A stretch of DNA of 64,000 nucleotides from contig CM066728.1 in NCBI GenBank assembly GCA_033961575.1, forward strand, positions 34,410,352 to 34,474,351, written 5' to 3'. A model generated the notes under the pieces. It saw only the letters and a program-made list of their open reading frames with translations, was not told the origin of the DNA and searched no databases. The first letter of the stretch is position 1; each line of letters starts with the position of its first letter. Source of the DNA: Aselliscus stoliczkanus. Taxonomy: Eukaryota; Chordata; Mammalia; Chiroptera; Hipposideridae. This document shows positions 1-10,835 of this stretch, in pieces. The position numbers were made by a program, and so were the translations under genes.

Positions 1-610
1 TAAATATTTTTAGTTGTGATCTGGCTAAATAACAGGTTTCTTTCATCTTAAGTAAACACGTTAGGAATACCTAATTTGCAAAACTTTAGAACTGTTTTTC
101 TTCTTTTTAAGGATCTGCATCCCAAGATAGTTTTTAGGTGGGAGCATATTTACTGGTGAGGTGTGAGAATGCAATACAAACTGAGCTTCTAAATTAAATT
201 AGAGTTGGAAGTGTGACATTAGGGAATTTCTAAAGCTGCAAAAATCTTTTCTTATAAGGAAGGGGAGAGATTCCCAGGGAGAAGCACTGAAATAGGGAAA
301 TGTCATGGAACCTTAATATGTCAATTTAAAAAAAGAGATTTAATCTCTGTAATTTTCACCAGTCATCAAAAGTCAAGCTCTTGAACATTTTCTTTTTTCA
401 CCCTGAGGAAACATTTCTGGAATTAGATAAGAGTTCCAGAGAACAGGATTTGCTTTTCAGAATGAGGACTTTTAAAATTTTGACTAAAATATATGTAAAT
501 TCTGCAGTCTAAGGATTTTCTGTAGTTGGAGAAAAGTGTTTGTTGGACTTAGCTCTTTAGAATTAGAACATCCCTTGTGAGGTATAGGAAATATGTAGAA
601 GCATGCTAAT
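1..610. other. single-copy AT-rich DNA, no gene seen
   Basis: This is AT-rich sequence with stop codons in all frames and no repeat family I recognise. Its right edge is the left target-site duplication of the SINE that follows. I see no promoter, CpG cluster or convincing splice-bounded exon. Confidence 0.5.
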
Positions 611-623
611 AAGTGAGATAATG

Positions 624-1089
624 AGACCGGCTGAGTGGCGCTTTGGTTTGGAGCTGGCTTGGGAAGCCAGCTCTGAGCAGCAGGGCCCTGGTTTGGATTC
701 CACATGAGGGCCAGTGACACTGCCCTCTACAGCTAAGATGGTGAACGACAGCTCCACCTGCAGTTGGGCTGCCATGAGTCACTGTGATATCATAGGCTGC
801 AGCCCCTGCTGCAGTGGGCTGCCAAAAGCTACTGTGGGTGGCCGGCAGCGAGTGTGAGCGGCCAGCAGCCAGCATGAGCTGCCAAGAGCCGCCATGAGCG
901 GCCATCCAGAGGCTGGTGACCGATCTGCCTCACCTGAAAAGAGTACAATGACGATACCAACATGGGCCAGTAAAGCAACATCCTCCACAACTAGACTGAA
1001 GAACAAAAGGACAGCAACTTGTCTGTTCCCCTTCCCTGGTTCCCCAACACTGTTCCCCTCCCCAAATTCCCCAATAAAATCTTTAAAAA
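624..1089 (+). mobile_element. A-long tRNA-derived SINE, full length
   Basis: This non-autonomous retrotransposon would be transcribed by RNA polymerase III and mobilised by L1. It has a tRNA-like head (about 625-715), then a body with repeated TGAGC-rich units (about 770-900). Next comes a domain with 'ctccacaactagactgaaga', and a 3' end reading 'ccccaataaaatcttt' before the A tail. The AATAAA plus TCTTT end is the arrangement described for T+ SINEs. The element is flanked by 13-bp target duplications 'aagtgagataatg' at 611-623 and 1090-1102. The head has an A-box-like 'tggcgctttgg', somewhat decayed. Short open frames on both strands inside it are not genes. Confidence 0.9.
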
Positions 1090-1382
1090 AAGTGAGATAA
1101 TGGTTCTCTCTTCAGTCCTCTGTAGTAATATGGCTCAACTACTGGAAGAGAAAGTCAACTCAACTGTAGTTTTGGTTTGAGAAATCACAATGTAGAGATG
1201 CAGTCACATAGCTAGGTTCACATAACTGAGATAGAAATAGGCACCAGGATTCTTTCCTAGTTGCACTGAATATTTGTATTTATATTGCAGATTGTAGCTT
1301 TCAAAGAAGAGAAAGAGGAAAACCTTTTCCAAGTTAGGCTGAGTTAACATGTTTTTTCTACTTTGGATGAACTAGATTTTTT

Positions 1383-1502
1383 TTTTTAAATTAGTTTCAG
1401 GTGTACAACACAGCGTAATTATATTTTTTAACCCTCAAAGTGACAACCCCCTCCTCCAATCCGCCGCCCCCTCCCCCCATATCTATTACAATTCCATTGA
1501 CA
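1383..1502 (-). mobile_element. 5'-truncated young L1 3' end
   Basis: Read on the minus strand it carries the G-rich stretch, then 'ttgtcactttgagggt' and 'gttgtacacctgaaactaat' before an A-rich end. The same block ends the L1 copies at 42.4-42.9 kb and 53.4-54.1 kb. Direct repeats 'aactagattttt' at about 1370-1381 and 1503-1514 are its target-site duplication, so this is a complete, extremely 5'-truncated L1 insertion of about 120 bp. Confidence 0.8.
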
Positions 1503-1514
1503 AACTAGATTTTT

Positions 1515-2269
1515 AATTCTTGTTGAATCAGAGGCATAGCTTTGCTAAATTGAAAAATCAATGAATTCTTTCTCTGAAAGGAAGAAATGTCAGGTTCCTG
1601 TAGCTTTCAATTCGCCATGCTGGAAGGAATAGTAAGCGGGCAATGTTGCATTAAGAATTTGATTCAGGCCTTCTTATTAACACTTGTGATATCAGATTGA
1701 TTCGTTTCTGAACATACAATGGTGTTTTGTGTTGTTTATGTACAAGATGTGAGTTCTTTCACTGTGTTGTCTGAAATTGCACTACCCGAGAGTCACATTT
1801 CAAGGACATTCATGTGCTCACTCTCTTAAGAGAGTCTTGAAATTGAATTTTTAATGAAGATATTTTGAAATGATGAAAGTGAGTTTTAAACTCCATTAAC
1901 AGTTCTTTAAAAATCTTATCACTGCTCTAATTTAGTAAGGAAAAGGATTACATAGTTGAACTCTCCAATAGACATTTTTAGAATCCACTATTTAACATCT
2001 TCTCAGTTGGGGACTGAGAATAATTGAGGTGGTGTGAAGACTTCAGTTTGCTTTCATCCTTTGACTATATATTAGCCAGGGAGAAAATTCCAGTGGTGTA
2101 GACATGTAGCATATACAGTAACTGCCAAATATTAAGAGTTCTCTAGGTTACTACTTAGACCTGCCTGAGGTATGTGCCAAAACCTATATAAGAGGTATTA
2201 GAAAAGGTTGAGTTGGGCCTATAATCCTCAAAAGGATCAATTTTCCTGACGTAAAAAAATTTCATCTTG
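1515..2269. other. single-copy DNA, no gene seen
   Basis: AT-rich sequence with no open frame of note and no repeat recognised. It runs up to the left arm of the inverted repeat. Confidence 0.45.
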
Positions 2270-2511
2270 TTTTATTTTTTAAAAGCTACCTCCTCTGTTT
2301 GTGTGTTAGTTGAAGTCAGTAATATTTTACAATGTTAGGTGCTTGAGAAAATATACTAAAACACATAATTTCTGGTCACTGTGAGTCACCATTAAGTATA
2401 TACTTTTACATAGTATTTAATTAACTGTCCATTCTCTAAAGGAACTAACTATTTGTTCCGATTTCTGAAATTTTTAAGAAAGATTTTATTGGGGAATTGG
2501 GGAGGGGAACA
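2270..2511 (+). repeat. left arm of a 240-bp inverted repeat (probable source copy)
   Basis: From the AG of 'aagctacctcctctg' to 'ggggaggggaaca' this segment matches the reverse complement of 3927-4170. I count about 13 substitutions and one 1-base gap over roughly 228 aligned bases (about 94% identity). The arm is made of about 205 bp of flanking DNA plus the last 35 bp of the minus-strand A-long SINE at 2478-2924. The SINE is complete here and cut short in the other arm, so this is taken as the source. Confidence 0.88.
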
Positions 2512-2924
2512 GCGTTGGGGAATCAGGGAAGAGGAACAGACAAGTTGCTGTCCTTCTTGTTCTTCAGTCTAGCTGTGGAAGACGTTGCTTCACTGGCCCA
2601 TGTTGGTATTGTGATCATTGCACTCTTCCTGGCTGAGGCAGTCAATCACTGGTCATTGGATAGCCACTCATGGCGGCTGCGGGTCTCTCACACTGGCTGC
2701 CAGCCCCTCACTGTAGCTCATGGTAGCCCACTGCAGCAGGGGCTGCAGCCTATGCCATAGCCGGTGATTCACTGGAGCCCAGCTCCAGGTCGAGCTATTG
2801 TTCACCATCTTAGCTGTAAAGGGCGCAGCTTCACTGGCTCACATATGGGATCCGAACCGGGGCCCTGCTGCTCAGAGCTGGTGTCCCAAGCCAACTCTTA
2901 ACCAATACCCCACTCGGCTAGCCC
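2478..2924 (-). mobile_element. A-long tRNA-derived SINE, full length
   Basis: In minus orientation it runs from the tRNA-like head near 2850-2924 to the 'ttccccaataaaatcttt' end at 2478. The 20-bp flanking repeat 'ccgatttctgaaattttaag' (2925-2944; 2458-2477 with one extra T) is its target-site duplication. Its downstream flank on the minus strand (2270-2477) was copied elsewhere together with its 3' end; see 3922-4178. Confidence 0.9.
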
Positions 2925-3329
2925 CCGATTTCTGAAATTTTAAGTATGTGTTTAGTCCTATTGTAATTGAGTGGCCAGGACGCTGCTGTCTTTGCTCTCC
3001 CACCTCACTGCTACTCATTGTGGTCTCCTTTGCCCGTCCTTCCATTCTTACCCCACTACTCATGTGAGGGTGCCTTACCCAGTTTCATGGCTATAAAAAC
3101 CATGTAAACATTGGCTGCTAAGTCCACATGGTCAGCCCAGACCTCTCTTCTAATTCCAGATCCATACTCAACTGACTCTTCATTATCCTTACGTGAATAT
3201 CTAGCAGGTATCTCACACTAAACATGCAAAAGCCAAACACCGTGAGCTTCTGACATTCTTTCCCATATATGTAAAATCAACTCCATCCTTCCACTTGCAC
3301 AGGCCAAAAACATTGGAGTTTTTCCTTGA

Positions 3330-3921
3330 ATCTTCTTTCTCATAGCCCATACTCAATCTGTCACCAAATCATATTGACTGTACCTTCAAACAATAGCCAG
3401 ACTCTGACCACAAGTCGCCATACCCACAGCCAAGTCCCCATCACTGTGTCATCTGTTTTTTGGTTTGTGTTTTCGTGGCTGGTCTCTCTGTATCCACTGG
3501 GGTCTTCCTTTAGTCTGTTCTCCCCGCAGCAGCTGCGTGATCCTTTTAAAATGGAAGTCAGTTCATGTTATTGCTCTGCTCAAAACCTCTTTCCGTCTTT
3601 GTCAGCATAAAAACTGCAAAGTTTTAAAAGTGGGCCATAAGGCACTGTACGAATATGATCATCCGTCATCACCACCACCCAGTGTCCCCTGGTTCCCCAG
3701 CCCCAGAAACACTTGTTAGCTCGCTGTCCCTCTAACACGCCAACAGCTTCTTTCTTCGGGCCACACCTTCCTTACATGATTTGCTCCCTCACTGCTTTCA
3801 AGTCCCTGTGCAAATGTCGCCTTATCCAGAAGGCCTTTTGGACCATCCTATAATTTATGGCAGCACCCTCCCTACCACTCCACTTCTGCATTCCCAACAC
3901 CATCTGAATACATATATATTC
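3330..3921 (+). mobile_element. ancient L2 LINE fragment, 3' part
   Basis: The text has the order typical of the L2 3' region: a 'tgctctgctcaaaacctc' block, a 'ggccataaggcactgtac' block, a 'cacaccttccttacatgat' block, and 'caagtccctgtgcaaatgtc' followed by 'aaggccttttggaccatcct'. It is strongly diverged and has no intact reading frame. The element resumes after the insert at 3922-4178, which splits it. Confidence 0.7.
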
Positions 3922-4178
3922 AGAATTGTTCCCCTCCCCCAATTCCTCAATAAAATCTTTTTTAAAAATTTCAGAAATCGAAACAAATAGTTTGTTCCTT
4001 TAGGGAATGAACAGTTAATTAAATACTATGTAAAAGTATATACTTAATGGTGACTCACAGCGAGCAGAAATTATGTGTTTTAGTATATTTTCCCAAGCAC
4101 CTAATATTGTAAAATATTACTGATTTCAACTAACACACAAACAGAGGAAGTGGCTTTTTAAAAATGAAAAAGAATATA
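3922..4178 (+). mobile_element. 5'-truncated SINE 3' end plus transduced flank (right arm of inverted repeat)
   Basis: It starts with only the last 35-40 bp of an A-long SINE ('gttcccctcccccaattcc' then AATAAA and TCTTTT). It then continues into about 200 bp that are not SINE but match the DNA lying downstream of the SINE at 2478. It ends in an A-rich run ('ttttaaaaatgaaaaag'). It interrupts an L2 element. Possible imperfect target duplications are 'gaatacatatata' at 3906-3918 and 'gaatatatatata' at 4172-4184. The structure fits an L1-mediated retrocopy of a read-through SINE transcript. A replication-based templated inverted insertion is the alternative. Confidence 0.7.
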
Positions 4179-4181
4179 TAT

Positions 4182-4312
4182 ATAGTCTTTATTGTCTCCT
4201 GACTGGAGAATAAGTTGCATAAAGGCAGGAACTTGTTTTGCTGTGTTCCTGGAAGCCAGTACGGTGCTGGGTAGATGGTAGGTTCTCAACAGATACTTAA
4301 TGGAATGGATGG
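4182..4312 (+). mobile_element. L2 LINE, terminal segment
   Basis: Contains the L2 terminal pattern 'ctggagaataagttgcataa', then a 'caggaacttgttttg' block, a 'gtgctgggtagatggtagg' block and 'caacagatacttaatgga'. It continues the L2 at 3330-3921 after the insert. Confidence 0.65.
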
Positions 4313-4339
4313 GCCTTGATCTGTCCCCCCTGAAAAAGT

Positions 4340-4440
4340 TGCAAGAATGGGGTGGTGGATTCGGGGAGGGAGGTTGTCGCTTTGTGAAGGGTGAAAAGTA
4401 TAACTACTGCATTGTTTTGTACACCTGCTTTTGATAATTT
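4340..4440 (+). mobile_element. 5'-truncated young L1 3' end
   Basis: Carries 'ggttgtcgctttgtgaaggg', 'gaaaagtataactactgca' and 'ttgtacacctg', the same terminal block seen at 53.95-54.06 kb. I could not identify a clean target duplication. Confidence 0.65.
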
Positions 4441-4529
4441 TGTTGGTTCTCAGTAATTTTCTTTATCCTCCTGCGAAAGTTAAATCACATTTTAACTTTC
4501 TCTCCATTAAAAAGCCTTAGCTGTACATA

Positions 4530-5590
4530 TTACAGTTTTCTTGGAAAATGTCAAACCTTCAGAAAAGTTGCAGGCATAGTGTAATGAACACCTGTATACC
4601 TTTTAGTGATTCTAACATGTTGCCACTTTTGTTTAGTCTCTACAACAGGGTTTATATAATTTTTTCTAAACCATTTGAATTAGTTGTAGACATCATGACT
4701 ATTCATGCCTACAATTCTTCAGAGTATATCTTCTAAGAACAAGGACATTTTCCTACATATCTGTGGTACAAATATCATTTAAAAAATTAATATTGATACG
4801 GTACTGCTGCCTAATATAGTTTACATTCAAAATTCCCCAATTGTCTTCATAATGTTCATTGTAACTGTTTTTTAAAATCCAGAATCTAATCAAGTTTCAT
4901 TAATTGCATTATTGGCCATGTCTCTTTAGTTTCCTTTAATCTAAAACACAGTTTCCCAGATTTTATGGTTGTGTTATGACTTCACATTTTTTAAAAATCC
5001 AGGCCAGATGTTTGGCAGGATGTCCTTCAATTTGGATTTATCCAATTGTGTAATCCAAATCTAATCATGACAAAATATTTTTGGCAGTACTATAACCCAG
5101 GTGATGTGCTTCTCAGAATATCGTCAGTAGGCACATGGTGTCATCTTGTCCCATTATTGGTGATGCCAGGTTGGATCATTAGGTTAAGTTGGAATCCACC
5201 AAATTTTCCTATTCTAAAGATGTCTGCCTTCCTTTTGTAGTGAATGGTCTCTGAAGTACTACTTTGAGACTGTTTGGTCATCCTGTTCCTGAACAACCTT
5301 TCGCCCAATGGTGTCCATTATCTATTAATGATTCTCCCCTGAAACAATTACTATGGTAGTTGTAAAACTGGCCATTTTTTCCTATCATTCCTTCTAAATT
5401 GATGAGTCACTATTCTTCTATGAAAAGCATTTCCTTCATCCTTGTTTTAAAATCTTTTTCAGTATAAATTCATGAATTCTTTTATGTCAGGTGTGTTATA
5501 ATCCATTAGTGTTATTCATTTTGATACTCAAATTGTCCCAAATTTGGCAGGGGGCGGGGGAGGAGGATGTTCTATATCCATTTTGAGGGG
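4530..5590. mobile_element. old LINE-1 (L1M-type) fragment
   Basis: The segment contains an ordered set of phrases typical of old L1 3' regions in mammals: 'cagaaaagttgcaggcatag', 'tctaagaacaaggacatttt', 'attccccaattgtcttcat', 'ccaggccagatgtttggcag', and a 'cacatggtgtcatcttgtcc' block. It is too diverged to carry any frame. I am fairly sure of LINE-1 origin but not of subfamily or orientation. Confidence 0.55.
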
Positions 5591-6065
5591 GAAAATAATG
5601 AGGAACCTTTTCTGTAGTCTATTCAGCTATTTGAAGAGACAAAGGAGTCTCCTAGTAATTGTATAACATTGAAGGGAATGGATAGTATAGTAGAGTCTTC
5701 ACGGGGAAAATGAGGAGGTCTCAAGTGTCCCAGGTGAATAGCCTTGTTCAGCTGGCCCTGCCAACCACTTGGTAAATAATACCATTCTGGCAGAGGCAGG
5801 CCTGGGACTGGGCTCCTTCTATCCTGGAATCCTTCTATAGGGTAATTTGGCAGAGTCCTGGAAGACTTGCACCTGTCACTTCAGTAGTCCCCAAATGTAG
5901 CTGATCAATGGGAGAGAGATTTCGGCTTCCTCTTATTTATTTATGTATTTATTTATTTTTGTCTTATATTTTAGTACAGCTTCCAGACCTATGGATCTGA
6001 CTCTTTGCATTGGGCTCCATACCTATTCTGAATGTTCAAAAGCTTTCCCCAGGTTTGAAATGAGT
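5591..6065. other. single-copy DNA, no gene seen
   Basis: No recognised repeat except a short TTTA-rich run near 5934-5960. No credible open frame. Confidence 0.4.
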
Positions 6066-6220
6066 TTTTGTTTTGTTTTGTTTTTTAGCTGAGCCATCCT
6101 GCCACCTGTTGGCAGCTTAGCAGCAGCTTAGCTCAGGACGAGAATCGAACTGGTGACCCTGTTGCTCAGAGCTCGCACTCTTGAGCAAGCTCTTAACCAA
6201 CTGAGCCACTTGGCTGGCCC
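6066..6220 (-). mobile_element. B-stub tRNA-derived SINE
   Basis: On the minus strand it begins 'gggccagccaagtggctcag', has the block 'gagctctgagcaacagggtc' and ends with 'aggatggctcagct' followed by an A/AAAAC tail. This end point is identical in the copies at 14.5, 31.9 and 41.1 kb. No target duplication could be fixed because of the T-rich flank. Confidence 0.85.
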
Positions 6221-7389
6221 ATTTCTTGTTTCTTTAACAAGGACTTGAGTAGCCAGGTATTCTAGCCTATTGGATTTAATTCAACCCAGACTCACTGGGG
6301 CTAAAGGGTATAGCCTGTGGATTGATTGCAAGTGGCCTGGCATCAGCTCTGTTGTATTTCATATCTTTACCTGGGTTTGGTTAAATTGGACCAGCCTTTG
6401 ACCAGCACGATGTGTTGGCCCAGGAGTGAATAATCAGATGTATAGCCAGTGAGTAGTTTCCCTGACAGATTCTCTTTAATACAGGATTTTCATGACAGGT
6501 GCTAAAAAGCGGGGAGTAATAGGAAATAATAGATCTTAAAGAGGACAAAAGACTACCTTTTACTTGACTTTTAGGATAGGAACAGAATGGGACATCTACC
6601 TCCTACTTTATAGCCATCATAGTTGTACAGAAGTAGGAGATGACCATGAAAAATTTAAGGGCTATCCCAGTATTGTTTCCTCCAGACTGCCTTAAATTCT
6701 ACTGTCTATTAAAACAGTAGACTTGACCTCTGTTTAAAGATTTTTTTAAAAGGGGGTGGAGGGAGTCTGTAAATCATATTTATTGAAAGCACAGATTAGT
6801 TACATGAGTGCACCATATAACCACCATAGCTACAGGATAGGAGCTGAAGTCACATTTAGGAACCATGTTCCCTAGCTGGAAGGCACTATATAGATAACTT
6901 GAGTTGCTGTAAAATATGATTCAGTTCAGGAATGAAATATTTAGAAAATGGATGTCTGAGTTTTATAAGATATGGTGATACACTACATTAGGTTTCATGT
7001 TCTGCTTTCTCTAATGTTTTGATATCTTTTATACTACCTGACATCAAATTATTGGATGAAGTTGAGCATGCTTGTATTTTCTGATGCATTGGAGATGGGG
7101 TCAGATTTATTTTTTGAGGATGGTATTGGGATACTGTAGATAGCGGTTACCCTAGAGATAAGATAATAGGCAGAGACAATTCTAAGAGGTTAAAATGTGC
7201 ATTAGAGTATTATGGGCAATTTTTGCTAACCATTTACAAAGTTTTATAATGCTCTAATGCTAAACAAAATTACTCAATCCCATTTAGAAATAGGTTATGT
7301 TATCATTTTGGTTGAAAAATAAAAAGAAAACAGGCTTGGTATTGCTGCTGTTGTTAAAATATCTGACCTAACTGCATTGCTTTATCTTA
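6221..7389. other. single-copy DNA, no gene seen
   Basis: AT-rich, with no repeat identified with confidence and no long open frame. Confidence 0.4.
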
Positions 7390-7565
7390 AGCAGATAATA
7401 GTATACATTCTTATTTTCACAACAATATACACAAAAAAGTACCTTTATCCCCATTTTTAGATGCACAAAAACATTATTAAGATAAAGTAACCAAGTTGAA
7501 GTCACTCAACTGGTTAATAGCAGAGGCAGACCTTAAATGTGGGTCTGTGTAAGACCAAGACTATT
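7390..7565 (-). mobile_element. MIR SINE fragment (ancient)
   Basis: Diverged reverse-strand MIR pattern: 'tatccccatttttagatg', then a block resembling 'aagttgaagtcactcaactgg', then 'agcagaggcagacc'. MIR is a mammal-wide tRNA-derived SINE that stopped moving before the placental radiation. Confidence 0.6.
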
Positions 7566-8500
7566 TTATAAGGTTTCTCCCTGATGACAAGTAGTGCTTA
7601 CAGCAAAGAAAAACCTAGTAAAAGTTAGAATTTAAAATGTTAAAATTACCTGTAATCTCACATTCTTGGGATAAACACTTTTAACATTTTAGGGGATATT
7701 GTTCATTATTGGTTTGAGAAAGAGTTCAATTAGCTTAATTTTAAAGCTTGTTAAGAAGCATATGGAAATTATTTAAATTGTAACATCTTTCCTTCTAAAA
7801 TATAGTTGAATAACTCAAGACCCTCACATTACATTGTTAGTTACTTGCAAATGCTGTAGACACACACATAACTTAATTTGAAAATGAAAGGTATTCTTGA
7901 AAAGCCTGAGTTTGTTCTCTGTGTGGGTACCAGAACAGTCTTCTGCAAAACTTTTCATCATGGCGCATCCCTATGCAGAAGTATTCATGGGTTCCCTGTT
8001 GCCTGCAAACTAAAATTTGAGCACATCTCATTTTTTCTATCAGGGCTCTTGCCGGTCATATTAGTCCCTAATGAGGGACCAAAGTCATTACTGTTGGTAC
8101 TGTCCTAGCCTCTCTTAGGCATTTCAATAAAACTTTTCTTTTTTCCCCTGGAAGTCTCCTTGTGTTAGCACAGACTCTACTGCTTGCAGACACTCTCACT
8201 TTAGCCTTCATTTCTTCATCTCCAAAGTTAGATGTGGTCACTTAATATCCTTTACAGCATGGACATTTCGTGACTCTGACTGCTTCCTGGAACTCCAGTG
8301 AGCATGTGTCTGTGACTGTCCAGTACACATCTGTGAACCAGGAACAGAGGAGGTGCCTGGCATGGGTTCCCTGGGTTGCGATTGCCACCTTTCTGCTGCA
8401 GTAATAGTAAAAGATCAAGGAGGCAAAGGACTCAGTGGGGCTCATAGTTAGAAAGTGCTCATCGGCATTGAGGGTGGATAAGGGTGGGTATTCAGAGGAG
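7566..8500. other. single-copy DNA, no gene seen
   Basis: Contains open frames of 76 codons (7878-8108, plus strand) and 67 codons (8242-8445, minus strand) without recognisable domains or good splice context. I do not call either a gene. Confidence 0.4.
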
Positions 8501-8517
8501 GCACCTGGCTGAATTTA

Positions 8518-8639
8518 TGTTTTTTTTTGTTTGTTTGTTTGTTTTTGAGGGCAGTGTCACTAGCCCTCATATGTGGGACCTGAACCGGGGCCGCTGGCTT
8601 CCCAGGCCAGTCTTAACCACCGCGCCACTCGGCCAGCCC
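8518..8639 (-). mobile_element. A-short tRNA-derived SINE with AAAC-type tail
   Basis: The minus strand carries the family A head and ends 'gagggctagtgacactgccct' type sequence before a tail that reads as GTTT repeats on the plus strand. Target duplications 'gcacctggctgaattta' (8501-8517) and 'gcacctggccgaattta' (8640-8656) differ at one base. Confidence 0.9.
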
Positions 8640-8656
8640 GCACCTGGCCGAATTTA

Positions 8657-10604
8657 GACAACTCCACCAATGTTCAGTGAATGGCTGGAGGTAACTCTAG
8701 AAGCCCAAAGCAAATTCAGTAGGAGTCAGGTGGGACAAGTGGAAGGATGGTCAAGAGGTCTGGATGAAGAAGGAACTCTTGGTTATTGGGCTCTTAGAGC
8801 AATTCTAAATGATGCAACTTCTAAATGGTGACTGCCTGGGATGGGTTGGAACTGGATCTATAGATTTGTGGCAGTCAGAAGAGCTCAATGACAAGAATTT
8901 TAGAAGGAAATTCATTGATAATATTAGTTCGGTGGAATATAGGGAAAAGCATATAAAGTTTGGTGTCATACTGGGGTTCAGGACAAAACTCAGATAATAA
9001 CCAGCTTTGTAACACTGGCATCCTTGACTGTGTATGAATCTGCCTTACCCATCTCAGAGGTTATCACTACATCGAGTAATGTATATAAAGGCTTTGGAAA
9101 ATCAGAATACTATGCAGATATATATTGATTGTGGATGTGGTCTCATTTTTCAGTCTCTCCCTTTTATTTCTACAAACTGAGTATAAACTGGGAGCAGGGC
9201 CCCCACTTTTGCATCTTGTATGTCCTACCAACTTTTGTCCAGTTTTCAGCCTGTCTACCCTATGTAACTGATCTCTGATGAAAGTTTTTCCTAAGGAGCC
9301 ACTTGATATTCCCTGGTTGAATTTGTGTCAGTGAAAGGGATTGGGAACTTAGACTTACCCCATTACATCTGTAAGTGATTTGAAAGTTAGTAGCAACCAT
9401 GCATGGCCATTGTTTATACTTGAGGAAGGTCTTTTGATGACCTTTCAGACTTGAGTTGAGGTTTTTCCTCTATTTACTCTCATTTGAAGAGCTGCTATTT
9501 GGATTAGTGGTGCTACTTTTGGAATTTACACAGAAGAAAACATACTGTTTACTGAGTCTGCGAGCCTTAAATGGCTTCTCTTCCTCCCCACAGTGATGTT
9601 AAAAAATTTTTACTGTTATGCCACCATTAGAAAATTCTTAAAAATAAGGATATGTCTTCCAAGAAAAGCAGGCATTTTTAGTTTGGGGCCCCTCCAATTT
9701 GGACATTGAATAAGGAAAAATAGTTTGCATGCATTCACTATATAAAAGCAGGCTTAAAGAAAAAAGATGGAGAGAAGAGAAGAAATTAAGTCAAAGAGGA
9801 AATATTGTACAGATGTGCCCTCACTTAAAGAATATCCCATTATAAAAAAAATTTAAACTTGAAAAAGGTAATAGAGGGAGAGAGGAATTGACTGATTTAT
9901 AAAAAGACTTGCTATATTTATATTTCCAAGCCTTTTTTAGATCATTAAATTATTTAAAATATTAGGCTGGTGGCAATGAAGCTTAAAGCCTAACTGTTAG
10001 AAGGGAAAATTAATTGAAGATCAATCAAAAGTAGATATTAAATATGTATGATAACTTAACAATGGTTGGAGGGAAAAAAAACAACTGACTTTGCATGTAA
10101 TGGTTTAGGATCCCATCCATAAAGCAAAAGTAACTTAGAGAAGAGAAGCCTGAAGTGGGAGGTGATAGATGAGTTGAGGTTTTTAAATGATGTTCACATG
10201 AAAATAGCATTAGATACGTCTTTTGGGATTCATGGGGCACTTAATCCAACTTGCAGGACCTATAGATAAAAACTATGAAACTGCCCCTCATACTGTGTAG
10301 CCATCCAATATACTTGCAGAGAAGGTGGGGCTACCATGGGAGATCCAGTCTTCCCAGTCAGAGCATTGAGGCATAGCTAGTGGTGTGGTACCAAGTGGGC
10401 ATTCTCAGGTCCCCAACTGAGTTGTTAGGGAGGAAACATAAGGTCTGTACCTATCAACAGTTCTCCAGGACAATGTGATGAGCCAGCTTTGGGAACCACC
10501 ATGCTAGACAACATCAAGGAAGGGGTGGTGATGAATGTAGAGATAATGAGCATATTACCATAGAAAGGTACTTTATACTCGGAGTTCTCTCAGTTACAAA
10601 TTAT
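8657..10604. other. single-copy DNA, no gene seen
   Basis: About 1.9 kb without a young repeat. Short open frames near 8809-8997 and 10025-10240 show no domain. There is no GC rise or promoter-like cluster. Confidence 0.4.
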
Positions 10605-10835
10605 TCGAGCACAGTGAAAAAAAGAAGTCAGACTGCCTAGGTTCAAATTCCATCTCTGCCACTTATTAGCTGTGTATCTTTGGGCAAGTTGCTTAAGCTC
10701 TCCCTTTCCTATCTATAGAGTAGAGATAGTAACAACACCTCCTCCAAGAATGGCTATGAGCATCACACTTGAGCCATTGTTTGTAGGAGACTTACAGTAG
10801 TGCCTGGCACATAGGGAGCTCTCAGGAGGTGTTGT
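10605..10835 (+). mobile_element. MIR SINE, nearly full length
   Basis: Recognisable MIR order: 'gactgcctaggttcaaattc', 'cttattagctgtgtatcttt', 'gggcaagttgcttaagctct', then 'gtgcctggcacatagggagc'. The open frame running antisense through it is incidental. Confidence 0.85.

Noticed and set aside
606..1006. Several open frames on the minus strand and 894-1100 on the plus strand
   Set aside because: All lie in the A-long SINE; equivalent frames recur in the copies at 15.5, 42.0 and 50.2 kb.
3904..3923. Small perfect palindrome 'ctgaata' / 'tattcag' as the cause of the inverted copy
   Set aside because: It lies at the edge of the insert but may partly be its target duplication; it cannot be separated from AT-rich chance pairing.
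2270..4178. Inverted terminal repeats of a 1.9-kb DNA transposon
   Set aside because: One arm consists of a SINE end plus the SINE's TSD and flank, and the interior holds a complete SINE and part of an L2; there is no transposase and no matching target duplication outside the arms.
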